A stretch of DNA of 64,000 bases from Nocardiopsis sp. CNR-923. Lineage in GTDB: Bacteria; Actinomycetota; Actinomycetes; Streptosporangiales; Streptosporangiaceae. Made by a program: the position numbers and the translations under genes. How positions within the stretch are numbered: position 1 is the stretch's first letter; the number at the start of each line of letters is the position of its first letter. The DNA lies in NCBI RefSeq assembly GCF_001942255.1, contig NZ_MKKC01000142.1, forward strand, positions 62,001-126,000, read 5' to 3'. Below are positions 17,165 to 26,567 of the stretch, one piece after another. The notes beneath the pieces were generated by a model. It did not search any database. It had not been told where the DNA came from and saw nothing but the letters and a program-made list of their open reading frames with translations.

Positions 17165-17689
17165 GTGAAGTCAATTTTTCGATGCCTCGGACTTTTCGGA
17201 ATTTCGACACTCCTACCCTTCATGACATCCGCTGGAGCAGGCGCGAGCACGATCCTGGTTTCCGATAGTCTAGATTCCCTGGGAATGGGGACTGGAAATT
17301 CCAATGCATCCGCTTCACTGCTCGCAGAAATTCATCAGGCAGATCGAAATGAAGCAGGAAATCTGCTGTCCGTGATCTGGAGCATCGAGAACTCTGGAAG
17401 CAGTCAAGCATCACTTCTGTGGCTGCGCGACCGATCCTACACATACGCTGGACAGAATTTCGCCGGCGTCACCGCGACGAGCCCGGAAACCGGCACCAGA
17501 TACCATCCGGTCATGGACGGCGAGGGCGCTTGCCTGTGCTCCGGAAGCACATCGAACGACCTTGTCCAAATACTGAACCCGGGTGAACAGGTCGCCTACT
17601 GGTCTCTCTTCTCGGTTCCCACCGACCTCGACAGCGTGACGGTGGAGATCCCGAACTTCGATCCGATCGAGGACATCCCCATCTCCTGA
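17165..17689 (+). CDS. Exported protein, paralogue of the lipoprotein's middle domain
   Basis: A predicted protein of 174 residues, GTG start nine bases after the OmpA-like gene. A Sec signal peptide (CLGLFGISTLLPFMTSAGAGA) suggests secretion. The mature part matches the middle domain of the preceding lipoprotein: MDGEGACLCSGSTS against SDGSCFCSPTSG, and DSVTVEIPNFDPIEDIPIS against DSMTITTPLTPPLLDVPIS. The pair of cysteines (CxC) is conserved. There is no OmpA domain here. The first half is AT-rich like the previous gene, and the 3' end returns to local composition. The function is unknown, but the pair probably acts together. Confidence 0.75.
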   Translation: MKSIFRCLGLFGISTLLPFMTSAGAGASTILVSDSLDSLGMGTGNSNASASLLAEIHQADRNEAGNLLSVIWSIENSGSSQASLLWLRDRSYTYAGQNFAGVTATSPETGTRYHPVMDGEGACLCSGSTSNDLVQILNPGEQVAYWSLFSVPTDLDSVTVEIPNFDPIEDIPIS

Positions 17690-17729
17690 ACCCCTTCCCC
17701 ACGGCCCCACCCCACGACTGGAGACGGCG

Positions 17730-18402
17730 TTGCCCACTCCCCTCGGCCCCGCGCTCGGGGACACCCGGCGGCCCACCCCCACCGGACCGCCCCGGCGGTC
17801 CGATGACCGCAACGGCCCACCGCGCGTGCGGAGCCGTCTGCGTGCCCTCTTCGGCGCTGCGCGCCCGCCACACGGGCCCGGCGGCGATCGGGGAGCCGCG
17901 TTCGTGGAGCTCGCGGCGGTCACCCTCCTGGTCGCGGCGATCGTCCTCGCCGTCTACCAACTGGAGCTGAGCCGGACCTTCAACGAGGCCGTCCGGCAGA
18001 TGGTGTGCCTGGTCGAAGGGCCCGGCTGCGGTGACGAGACCTGGGTGGAGGACCAACGTCCGCAGGAGCCCGGCCAGTACGAGTGGACCGGCGACTCCTC
18101 CAACTCCATCGACAATCAGGCGATCGGTCTGAGCCAGGCGGAGAACCAGGGGTGGACCGGCCAGGAGTGGGACTGCCTGGACAACCTGTGTCCAACGTCT
18201 CCGGTTGGGACCACACGCTCGTCCACCCCGACACCGGCGCGTCGGCATCCCCGGGTTCCTCGCCGGCCAGCACGGTGCGATGCCGCCGGAGTTCACTGAG
18301 AGCGCGTCCGCACAGATCGCGTGGGGCATCGCCTACATCGACCGGTACCACGAGACCCCCTGCAACGCGTGGAGCTACTGGGAGGGCACCGGCTCGTACT
18401 GA
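17730..18402 (+). CDS. Pilin-like protein fused to a lytic-transglycosylase-like domain, two apparent frameshifts
   Basis: The TTG start has GGAG eight bases upstream. After a basic, disordered leader, residues about 53-80 (DRGAAFVELAAVTLLVAAIV) copy the Flp pilin helix, including its Glu. A linker leads to NQGWTGQEWDCLDNL, after which the frame is lost near 18192 and again near 18243. One base at each point gives LWSNVSGWDHTLVHPDTGAYG, then IPGFLAGQHGAMPPEF and AQIAWGIAYIDRYHETPCNA. This is the actinobacterial SLT-like fold (ESGW, AYGIPQ, QIxWGxxYI). The usual catalytic Glu position reads V here. The mended length is about 224 residues. It should be a membrane- or fibre-tethered wall enzyme or wall binder. 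Confidence 0.72.
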
Positions 18403-18675
18403 CGGCCGCCGGGCCGCGCGCCTGCCCTCGCGTCCTCCTCTCGACCGCACCCGCCGTCTGGGTGAGAGCGGTGTGAATGGGCCGCAAAGGGCCGCCAGTG
18501 CTCGGCAAACCTTTCGGCACGTCTACAGAAAACACTTAATTCGTCACAAATACCCCCATAACCTGATCTTTCACCCGCCCGTCAGCCGCGGCCGGGTCCT
18601 GTTTACGCGTCCAAGGAAGTGCCCGAAACCGCGACGGCGGAGAGCGGTGGGGGCACGGAGATCTCGGGGGAAGCG

Positions 18676-21096
18676 GTGAAGATCGCCTATCTGATCAACG
18701 ACATGTACGGCATCGGTGGCACCGTCCGCACGGTCGCCAACCAGGCCGCGACGCTGTCCGTGCGGCACGAGGTCGAGATCGTCTCGGTGTTCAGGCACCG
18801 CGCCGAACCCGTCCTGCCCGTCCCCGCCCAGGTGCGTCTGCGGCCCCTCGTCGACGTGCGCCAGCACTCCGGCGCCACGGGGGTCGGCGGACGTCCGCTG
18901 TACGAGGGGTCGGAGAGGGCCGGTCTGCCCCCGCTGCTGTTCCCCCCGGAGGACGCCCGCGGAGCCGCCCACAGCCGGCTCACCGACGACCGGCTCGAAG
19001 AGTTCCTCGCCACCACCGACGCCGACGTCGTGGTGGGCACCCGCCCCGGTCTCAACGTCGCGATCGCCCGCGCGGCCCCGTCCCACGTGGCCAAGGTCGG
19101 CCAGGAGCACCTGACCTACGAACAGCACTCGCTTCCGCTGCGACGGGTCATGGAGCTTGAGTACCCGAACCTGGACGCCTTCGTGACCGTCACCGAGGCC
19201 GACGCGCGCACCTACGGCGTCCGCATGCCGCTGCCCGGGGTCGAGGTCCTGTCCATCCCCAATGCCGTGCCCGCCCCGCACTTCACCGCCGACGGCCACG
19301 ACTCGCGCACGATCGTCGCCGCGGGCCGACTGGCTCCCAGCAAACGCCACGACCTGCTGGTGCAGGCCTTCTCCATGGTCTGCGACGATCACCCCGGCTG
19401 GACACTGCGCATCTACGGGCGCGGCGGTCTGCGCGACACCCTGGCCCAGCTCGTGGGTTCGCTGGGCCTGCAGGACCGCGTGTGGCTGATGGGACCGCAC
19501 CCGAGGGTCGAGGAGGCGTGGGCACAGGGGGCGTTCGCCGCGGCGACCTCCAGCGAGGAGCCGTTCGGGATGACGATCGTGGAGGCGATGCGGTCGGGGC
19601 TCCCGGTCGTGAGCACCGACTGCCCGCACGGCCCCGCAGCCATCATCCGCCACGGTGAGGACGGAATCCTGGTGCCGAACCGGTCCGTCCAGGGCATCGC
19701 GCAGGGCCTGGCGGAGCTCATGGCCGACGACGGGCTGCGAGAACGGATGTCCCGTGCCGCGCTGGCCGACTCGGTCCGGTTCGATCCGGCCAACGTGGTG
19801 CGCGAGCACGAGCGCCTGTTCGCCCGCCTGTCCGGGGAACGGCTGCCCGCCGCGTCCCTGGTGCCCTCCCCCCGACCCGAGCCCCCAGCCGCGTGCCTTG
19901 TGCGGGCGTCCGCGGCGGACGGGCGCGCGGTGCTGTCCTTCACGCACCCGCCGGAGCGGCTGGTGTTGGAGCGGCCTGGCGAACGTGTGACGCTGGCCCC
20001 GGACGAGGACGGGAACGTCGTGGTGGACGCCGACGCCGACCGTCTGGCGGCGCGCACCTGGGACGTGATCCGCGTGGACGGCGGGAAGGAAGCTCCCCTC
20101 CTCGACCTGGAGATCCGCCAGGACGGGTACCCGCTGTCCGCCGGTGACGTGGAGCGCCTGTGCCTGGTGCTCCCCGACCGGTCGTCGAAGGGGCGGCTCG
20201 TCCTCCACGTGCGACGGGCGGCACGGCACGCCGAGGTCGAGCACGTGGAGGTCGCAGACGAGCTGATCACCGTGCAGGGAAGGGTCGTCGGACGCCGGGG
20301 CGCCGACGCCCGCGCCCGGCTCGCGGTGCGCAACCGGGCGGCGCCCAGGATCCTTCGGGAGTTCTCGGCCCCGGTGGCGGCCGACGGGCGCTTCACCGGT
20401 GTCATCGACCCGGAGACGGTGGTACGCGGGCGGCACGGCGAGCCGGAGACGTGGGAGCTGCGCCTGGTGCTGTCGGACGGGTCCGAGCACACGGTGGGGC
20501 GCCACCTGACGGGGGTGGCGGGCTACCGGGGGATCATCCAGTACCCCGCGCACCACGTGGCGGCCCGTCGCGGGTACGGCTCGCGGGTGCGCCCCTACTA
20601 CACGGTCAACGACCGGTTGGGGCTGCGCACGTCGCCCGCCGCACCGGCCCTGGGCGTGGACGAGGTCCGGGTGCGCCCCGCGGGCCGGCGCCGGGAGCTG
20701 CTGCGGTTCGACGTCCGTCTGGACACGGCGCCGCCCGAGGGCATGGAGTGCGCGGTGGAGGTCGTGCGCGGCACCGACGCGGGCCAGCGGTTCCCCCTGC
20801 ACGAGACGGCGGCCTCCTCCGGGGGCAGGCTCGTCGGGAGCCTGCCGTTGTTGGACCGCGCCGAGTACGGTGCGGTCTCGGGGCTACGGGCCGTCTGGCA
20901 GCTCAGGCTGTTGATGGGACCGTCGGGTGGGCTGGGACGCGTGGGGGCGCGGTCGATTCCGCAGCGAACCGTGCGCCGCTGGCGCCGCGGGCCGTTCATC
21001 AGGTCGGTGACCGTGGGGCCCCAGGGCGGCGGAGATCTCATTGTCACCGTGGCCGACGTGCACGTGATGGAGGCGATCGACCGCCGTCTGCGCTGA
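18676..21096 (+). CDS. GT4-family glycosyltransferase with large C-terminal extension
   Basis: The predicted protein is 806 residues from the GTG at 18676 (KIAYLINDMYGIGGTVRTVAN). A GTG at 18619 would add 19 residues. Residues 1-390 are a GT-B enzyme: VVAAGRLAPSKRHDLLVQAF is the nucleotide-sugar domain, and EEPFGMTIVEAMRSGLPVVS carries the E-x7-E motif. Residues about 400-806 form a beta-rich part with repeating short units and no family I can name. It resembles actinobacterial enzymes that decorate wall polymers or surface proteins. It lies within the second Tad segment, so glycosylation of pilins or wall polymer is possible but inferred. The frame is intact over 2.4 kb. Confidence 0.85.
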   Translation: MKIAYLINDMYGIGGTVRTVANQAATLSVRHEVEIVSVFRHRAEPVLPVPAQVRLRPLVDVRQHSGATGVGGRPLYEGSERAGLPPLLFPPEDARGAAHSRLTDDRLEEFLATTDADVVVGTRPGLNVAIARAAPSHVAKVGQEHLTYEQHSLPLRRVMELEYPNLDAFVTVTEADARTYGVRMPLPGVEVLSIPNAVPAPHFTADGHDSRTIVAAGRLAPSKRHDLLVQAFSMVCDDHPGWTLRIYGRGGLRDTLAQLVGSLGLQDRVWLMGPHPRVEEAWAQGAFAAATSSEEPFGMTIVEAMRSGLPVVSTDCPHGPAAIIRHGEDGILVPNRSVQGIAQGLAELMADDGLRERMSRAALADSVRFDPANVVREHERLFARLSGERLPAASLVPSPRPEPPAACLVRASAADGRAVLSFTHPPERLVLERPGERVTLAPDEDGNVVVDADADRLAARTWDVIRVDGGKEAPLLDLEIRQDGYPLSAGDVERLCLVLPDRSSKGRLVLHVRRAARHAEVEHVEVADELITVQGRVVGRRGADARARLAVRNRAAPRILREFSAPVAADGRFTGVIDPETVVRGRHGEPETWELRLVLSDGSEHTVGRHLTGVAGYRGIIQYPAHHVAARRGYGSRVRPYYTVNDRLGLRTSPAAPALGVDEVRVRPAGRRRELLRFDVRLDTAPPEGMECAVEVVRGTDAGQRFPLHETAASSGGRLVGSLPLLDRAEYGAVSGLRAVWQLRLLMGPSGGLGRVGARSIPQRTVRRWRRGPFIRSVTVGPQGGGDLIVTVADVHVMEAIDRRLR

Positions 21097-21172
21097 TCAG
21101 CCGTTCCTGAGGCAGTCCGCTCGCACCCGGGTCACCGCTCGGAGCGGGCGGACCCTCGTGCGCGCTCCTCCG

Positions 21173-21192
21173 CCCGGCCCGAGCGGGCCGGG
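21173..21192. terminator. Hairpin after the glycosyltransferase gene
   Basis: CCCGGCCC (21173-21180) pairs with GGGCCGGG (21185-21192) around GAGC. It lies 76 bases after the glycosyltransferase stop, with no U-tract. Confidence 0.45.
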
Positions 21193-21340
21193 GCACGGCC
21201 GTCCACAGACCCTACCGATCACTGACAGGGACGGATAAGCTACGCGGGAGGTTCGCCCTACCCCGGGACGCCTCCGCGACCGAACCGCCCCGGTCTCACC
21301 GCGCCCGCGGTGCGGGACCCCTCCCCCACGGAAATCAGTC

Positions 21341-22438
21341 ATGCGACTGCGACGGACCTCCGCGAGCGCGGCTCCCCCCGTGCGACGCTCCCGCCACCTC
21401 CAGGGCCGCGATGACCGCGGTCAGGCCAACGTCCTGCTCATCTTCGGCCTCACCCTGGCCCTGCTCGCGCTGACTCTGCTGTTCGTGCGGGTCGGCGCGG
21501 CCAACGACTCGCGCTCCCAGACCCAGACCGCCGCGGACGCGGCGGCGCTCGCGGCCGCCAGCGCGCTCCAGGACAGCGCGGCCGAGGACCTCCTGGCGGG
21601 CGAGTACCCGATGCCGTGGTTCGACGAGGAGATCGCCGAGGCACGCGCCGACGAGTACGCGCGTGCCAACGGGGCGGTGCTCACCGACATCCGCGCCAGC
21701 GACAACTCCATGGGGCGCAGCGGCAACATCATCCGGGTGGAGGTGCGCGGCGCCCTGTGCCAACGGGAGTTGGAGGAGGACGGTTCCAGGGCGTGGAACG
21801 ACGTGGTGTGCGACGGTTCGGAGGAGGAGTCCGAGACGACCGTGGGCAACGCAGCGGCGATCGCGATCGTCGAGCCGCCGTACGAGTGTTCCCGGGTCGA
21901 CGGAAGGGTCTCGTGCGGCGGGAACTCCCCCGGCGACGTCGACCAGGCCCGGGCGCTGATCGACGTCCACCTCGTCGACCGGGAGGGCCAGTTCAGGTTC
22001 GACCCCACCATCGCCTACTCCGGAGGAGCCATCGTGGACTGCCCCTCGTTGGGTCAGCTGCATCCGACCATGTGCGCCGTGCACGAGACGCTCCAGGAGG
22101 AGTTCGGCGGCTTCTACCTGACGGCGGGGGGCAGGCGCAACGAACCCGGCAGCGACCACGGCCAGGGGATGGCGGTCGACTACATGATGTCCGGGCTCGG
22201 CTCGACGCCCACACCCGAGATGCACGCCACGGCGATCACGGTGATCAACTGGGTCATCCAGAACGCGCAGGCCCTCGGAGTCAAGGGGCTCATCTACGAC
22301 CACCACATCTGGAACGCCTCCCGGGACGCGGTGGGACCGTGGGAGCAGGTCAGGCGGTTCCACCAGGACTCGGGAAACAACACCCAGGACCACGTCGACC
22401 ACATCCACCTGGCGGCGGGTCCGGGGCGCATGCTCTGA
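21341..22438 (+). CDS. TadG-like membrane anchor fused to ARB_07466/peptidase-like domain
   Basis: A predicted protein of 365 residues with an intact frame. The N-terminus (DDRGQANVLLIFGLTLALLA) is the TadG/TadE-like membrane helix, followed by QTAADAAALAAASALQD, typical of TadG. A middle region of about 110 residues has cysteines. The last 150 residues match the ARB_07466-like domain found in wall hydrolases: GGRRNEPGSDHGQGMAVDYM, then LIYDHHIWNAS, then DHVDHIHLAAG. The His/Asp pattern is like VanY-type metallopeptidases. It is probably a surface enzyme or wall binder tied to the Tad system. Confidence 0.8.
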   Translation: MRLRRTSASAAPPVRRSRHLQGRDDRGQANVLLIFGLTLALLALTLLFVRVGAANDSRSQTQTAADAAALAAASALQDSAAEDLLAGEYPMPWFDEEIAEARADEYARANGAVLTDIRASDNSMGRSGNIIRVEVRGALCQRELEEDGSRAWNDVVCDGSEEESETTVGNAAAIAIVEPPYECSRVDGRVSCGGNSPGDVDQARALIDVHLVDREGQFRFDPTIAYSGGAIVDCPSLGQLHPTMCAVHETLQEEFGGFYLTAGGRRNEPGSDHGQGMAVDYMMSGLGSTPTPEMHATAITVINWVIQNAQALGVKGLIYDHHIWNASRDAVGPWEQVRRFHQDSGNNTQDHVDHIHLAAGPGRML

Positions 22439-22504
22439 CGTCCGGTCGTCCACAGGTTCGGATCGGGCCTTGTCCGCCACGGCCTCACCCCCGAACCTGG
22501 AGGT

Positions 22505-23376
22505 ATGACACAACGTGACGAGCCGCTCCCCGACCGTTCCCTCCTGCTGCGCACCCTGCGCCCCGTCCTGGCGCTGATCTCCGCGGACGCGTGACGTGCG
22601 ACGTCACGGCCGCCTACGTGTGGGGGGTCGACCTTGTTCCGCGCGGGGCCAGGGTCACCGGGACCCGCCTGCACGTGGCCGTGCCCCGGGGCGTCGCGGG
22701 CGTCGGGCGCCACGCGGTCATCCCCCACCGCGAACCGGTCCCGGAGGGGGACCGCGACCTGGTGGAGGGCGTCCGGGTCACCACGCCGGCCCGAACCGCC
22801 TGCGACGTCGCTGCCCGCGCGCCCTCGCTGTTCGTGGCCACGGCGCGGCTGGACGCCTTCCTGGGGAGAGGTCTGGTGGGCCGAGCCGAGCTGCGCGAGG
22901 CCGCGCACCGTCCCAGACCCCGGGTCCATCACGACCGCCTGCTGTCGGCGTCGCGGCTGTGTTCGGCACACAGCCAGTCCCCCGCAGAGACCTTCCTCCG
23001 GGTCCTCCTGGACCTGGCCCGGCTGCCCGCCGCCACCCCGCAGTGCCCGGTTCCGACCACCGAGGGGACGTTCCGCGCCGACCTGGGCTGGCCCGAGTAC
23101 CGGGTGGCGCTGGAGTACGACAGCGCCGAACACCACTCCGTCCGAACCGCGCTGCTCCGGGACGAGTGGCGGCACGCGGTGATGCGCGACCAGGGCTGGC
23201 GGGTGCTCTCGGTCCGCGCCCACGACCTGCGTCGGAGTCCGGACGGCCTGCTCTTGCGGATCGCGGGAGAACTCGCCGCGCGCGGCTGGCGTTGCACGGA
23301 GGAACAGAGACATCACGTTCAGCGGACCATCCGGCGGTACGGGCGAAGGTCCCCGCCTCTGTTCGGGGGAGGGTGA
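22505..23376 (+). CDS. AbiEi/DUF559-like protein with endonuclease-type C-terminus, one apparent frameshift
   Basis: The ATG at 22505 follows GGAGG. The first 29 codons (ending PVLALISADA) meet a TGA at 22592, but one missing base near 22590 reads through to VTCDVTAAYVWGVDLVPRGA in the next frame. The middle resembles the AbiEi-type antitoxin/regulator module (GVRVTTPARTACDVAARAP). The C-terminus (FRADLGWPEYRVALEYDSAEHH, spanning two short motifs) looks like a DUF559/Vsr-like nuclease fold with D and E-Y-D residues. The mended length is about 290 residues. Such proteins are common and mostly uncharacterised in actinomycetes. A link to defence is speculation. Confidence 0.7.
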
Positions 23377-23898
23377 ACCGTGCGGCGCGCGCACAGCGAG
23401 AAGACGGGTGGGTTCACGGAGCCCGCGCGCGGCCAGGTGATCGTGCGTCTCGCGCGTCCGGTGACGGGCCCGAGCACGGGGCGCGCGGCACGGTTGGGCA
23501 CCAACCCCGAGCACGGCTGGCCGAAAGGCCCGACCGAGACGCGGCCGCAAGCGGCCAGTCCCGCGGCGCCGAGGGCGATCGACCACCGGAGCGGGGCAGG
23601 CCCAGTGCCGGTCCCGGGCAGGAACGGAGGCATGCACGTGTGCGGAAACGCCACGAGAGTCGTTCCAGACCCGTATCTTCGGTGTTCTCGACCGCCTACC
23701 CAGAGCACGAACCGGTCGCGGAACGTTTCGTTTCGTGGCAGCGGGCAGCCCTCCCATCCGTGCCACCATCGAACAGAACAACGAGTCACCCCATCGAACA
23801 GCACGTACGCACGACCCCGGCGTCAGGCGACGACGGTCCGCAGCAACCCCCGCGGCCGCACCGGCCGTTCACCGAACCGCAGAAACGAGGCCGAGCCC

Positions 23899-24904
23899 GT
23901 GTCGATGTCGATACCGGACACCTCACCAGTCGAGGACGTTCCGGAACAGGAACCGCCCCTGGCCGGGGCGCGCCCGAACTGGTGGGTGTCCCTGGCCGTG
24001 GTCCTGGTCTGCCTCGTGGTGGTGGCGACCGGTTGGGTGGTCACCAAGCTCGCGGTGGGCGACGGATCGCGTTCCCGCGACCTCGCCGACGGGACGGGGC
24101 CCATCACCGTCGCGTCGGCGCCGTCCGTCGAGGGCGTGGACCCCGAAAACGCCAGTGCCTTCGTCGGCGTGTCCGCGGATCTCGTGGAGAACGCGTCCAC
24201 GTTCCGGATCACCTTCTCCGTGTACGAGATCCAGAACGCGGATCGGTCAGGCGACGGGGGGACGCACCCGGGCGAACCGGCCGGCCAGGAGGGTTCGGCG
24301 CCCGGGAGTCGGACGGCGTCGGGGAGCCCGGTGACGGGGATGCCGCGGGGCCGTACGACGCGGGTGGCCCCGGCTCGGTTCCCGACGCCGATGTGGCCCG
24401 GTCCCCTCTGGGTGAAGGGCACGTGTCTTCGACGCCAGGAAGAACCCGAAGTTCGAGCACGTCTTTCGCACCCCCGACGGAGCGCGGGTCGACCGCTACC
24501 AGATGAGCGCCGACCAGCTGGTGATGACCGCCGACGTCGGAGTGCCCGGACTGGTCGTGCTGGACCCGCCCGAAGAGGCCGACCGGTACCTGTGCTCCAA
24601 CGATTTCGCCACCGCTCACCTGCGCGCGGTACTGTCCACCTCCACCGACCTGATGTTCGTCGAACGGGATCGGGTGGAGCTGAGCGGCGCGGAGGAGTCG
24701 GTCGCCCACGACGCGTACCTGTACACCGGAACCTTCACCTCCCTGCGGGGCGGCTATGACACCGCGACGGGCGACAACACGCTCACCTCGGTGACGGGCA
24801 CGGAGTTCCGACTGTGGATCGACGAGCTGGGGTACCCGCGAAGACTCGTCCTGCGGTCACGTGACGGGATCGGTGAGACCCACGAGTTCCACTCGTTCGG
24901 CTGA
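23899..24904 (+). CDS. Membrane-anchored unknown protein, two apparent frameshifts
   Basis: The GTG at 23899 (or ATG at 23905) starts a protein with a cytosolic leader and one helix (WWVSLAVVLVCLVVVATGWVV). The outside part begins PITVASAPSVEGVDPENAS and runs to SVYEIQN, after which the frame shifts between 24240 and 24290 into a Gly/Asp-rich linker. It shifts again near 24425, where CACGT(G)GTC restores VFDARKNPKFEHVFRTPDG and a C-terminal beta-rich domain (TGTEFRLWIDELGYPRRLVL). That domain recalls LolA/LppX-like lipid-carrier folds. The mended length is about 335 residues. The function is unknown. The 522 bases upstream to 23377 show no trustworthy gene. Confidence 0.6.
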
Positions 24905-25149
24905 CACTCCCCGCCAGTGCCACGGGTCGCGGCGTCCATCGGCGGTGCGTCACAGCCGTTCGACGGACAACTGGGCCCGGTGCCAGCTCGGCGCCAGGAC
25001 ACGCTGCACGTCGGCGACTGATCCCCCTCGTCCCGTCCACGCCCCCGACGCAATACCGGACCGAGCCGCCCAGCACGGCCCACCGGGCACCGGACGTTCG
25101 ATCGGCGCCGGCACCAGGGCGGACCGGACCACGCACGCGCTCAGTCGCG

Positions 25150-26220
25150 TCAGTCGACGCCCGCGCCCTCGATGACCAGGTCGGGGATGGTGACGGTGTC
25201 GTCCGGCTCATACGTGTAGGGCGGATCCGGCACCTGGCCGCGCAGCTCGGGCTGTTCGGAGTCGACGAGCAGGTTGTCCCTGGTGACCAGGTTGCCGGGC
25301 TCCTCCTCCCCACTCGACGCCGAAAGGGTCGTGCCCTCGAAGTAGTTGCCCTCCACCAGGACGTTGGCGTCGAGGAGCGAGGTCACCCCGTACTCACCGT
25401 TGTCACGGAAGTAGTTGTTGAACACGTGCACGTGTTCGGCGTTGCGAGCGCTCGGGTTTCGGGCGGAGGTTCCGTCGAAGAAGTTGTGGTGCAGCGTGAC
25501 GCGGAGCGCCCCCGTCTCATCGTCCTCGCCCCCGATGTCCACGGCCGCCTCCGCGTCGCGGAAATGGTTCCAGGACAGCGTGACGCGGTCGGCCCCTTCG
25601 GTGACCGACACCAGCGCGTCCCCACCGCCGTCCGTGAAGGTGCAGTGGTCCACCCACACGTGCCGAGCCCCGCCCCGAACGGTCACCGCGGCCCCCTCGA
25701 CGGTCATCTCCAGATTGGCCAGGACGACGTTGGCGGACCCGTCGACGACCAGTCGACCGCCGGTCAGCACGGCGCCTGCGCCCACGCCCACGAGTGTCTT
25801 GTCCGAACCGACCTCCATAGATCCGCCCAGGTCGATCTCCCCGGTCACCTCGATGGTCAGGGGTTCCTCGGCCGTCAGGAGATCGGCCAGTTCGTCAGCG
25901 CCGGAGGCGGTGACCGTCTCCCCCTCGGCTCCCCCGGTGACACCGGGTATCCCGTCTCCACCCGCGGCCAACGGCTGGGCGGCCCAGCCCACGGCGGTGC
26001 GGACCGGCTCCGCTTCCCCGGTCTCCCGCGGTGAACTGGACTCGTCCGCGTCGTCGGACGCGGACGATCCGGACGCGGATCCGCTGGCGTCCTGGTCGGC
26101 GGCCGCGCCGACGGGGGGTTCAAGGGCGTCCTGGGCAGGTTCCTCGTCGCTCGCGCAGGAGGCGAGCACAGCGCACATGAGCGCCGCCGCACACGCGGTG
26201 GCAAAGGGATGAAGTCTCAT
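25150..26220 (-). CDS. Pectate lyase lipoprotein, polysaccharide lyase family 1
   Basis: A predicted protein of 356 residues, ATG at 26220. A lipoprotein signal ends at the lipobox VLASC, followed by a Ser/Asp/Ala-rich linker of about 50 residues. The parallel beta-helix has the PL1 signatures VWVDHCTFTDGGGDALVSV, VTLSWNHF, LRVTLHHNFFDGTSARNPSA and HVHVFNNYF. The RNPSAR stretch contains the RxPxxR motif whose first Arg is the catalytic base. It should cleave polygalacturonate by beta-elimination at the cell surface with calcium. It lies next to a peptide-type ABC transporter. The frame is intact. Confidence 0.87.
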   Translation of the reverse strand: MRLHPFATACAAALMCAVLASCASDEEPAQDALEPPVGAAADQDASGSASGSSASDDADESSSPRETGEAEPVRTAVGWAAQPLAAGGDGIPGVTGGAEGETVTASGADELADLLTAEEPLTIEVTGEIDLGGSMEVGSDKTLVGVGAGAVLTGGRLVVDGSANVVLANLEMTVEGAAVTVRGGARHVWVDHCTFTDGGGDALVSVTEGADRVTLSWNHFRDAEAAVDIGGEDDETGALRVTLHHNFFDGTSARNPSARNAEHVHVFNNYFRDNGEYGVTSLLDANVLVEGNYFEGTTLSASSGEEEPGNLVTRDNLLVDSEQPELRGQVPDPPYTYEPDDTVTIPDLVIEGAGVD

Positions 26221-26567
26221 CGAGGGCTTTCCAACGAACGGAACCGGGGGGTGTCTCGGACGTGAAGAGACTGTCACAGCCCGCCCGGGAGTCCCAACCC
26301 GAGGCCCGGCATGGAGGCACGAGTTCCGCACCGGGCTTGGCCCTGCGGACCGGTGCCGTTGGCCGCACTCCCCAACCCCGCGCCTGGCCCTGCCCACCGT
26401 CCGGCGTACCGCATGGGCCGACACCGGGAACCCACGCAGCCCGTGTCAACGCGCGCGCCGCCACCGGTGCGCCACACACGCCCCCGACCGCGCGCGCACA
26501 CCGGCGGGCGCCGACCCCTCGCGGGGGCCGACACCCGGGTGTTCACCGTCTCCTGGCGGTCACGGAC

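Noticed and set aside
18571..20802. Minus-strand ORF of 743 codons
   Set aside because: It lies fully antisense to the glycosyltransferase gene, which has clear motifs; the antisense product is His/Arg/Gln-rich without a domain.
23377..23898. Open frame in front of the membrane-anchored protein
   Set aside because: The upstream stretch lacks any domain and coding bias; the GTG at 23899 next to a GAGG site is a better start.
26531..26542. ACACCCGGGTGT palindrome downstream of the substrate-binding protein gene
   Set aside because: Short, GC-rich and without a T-run; could occur by chance in this composition.
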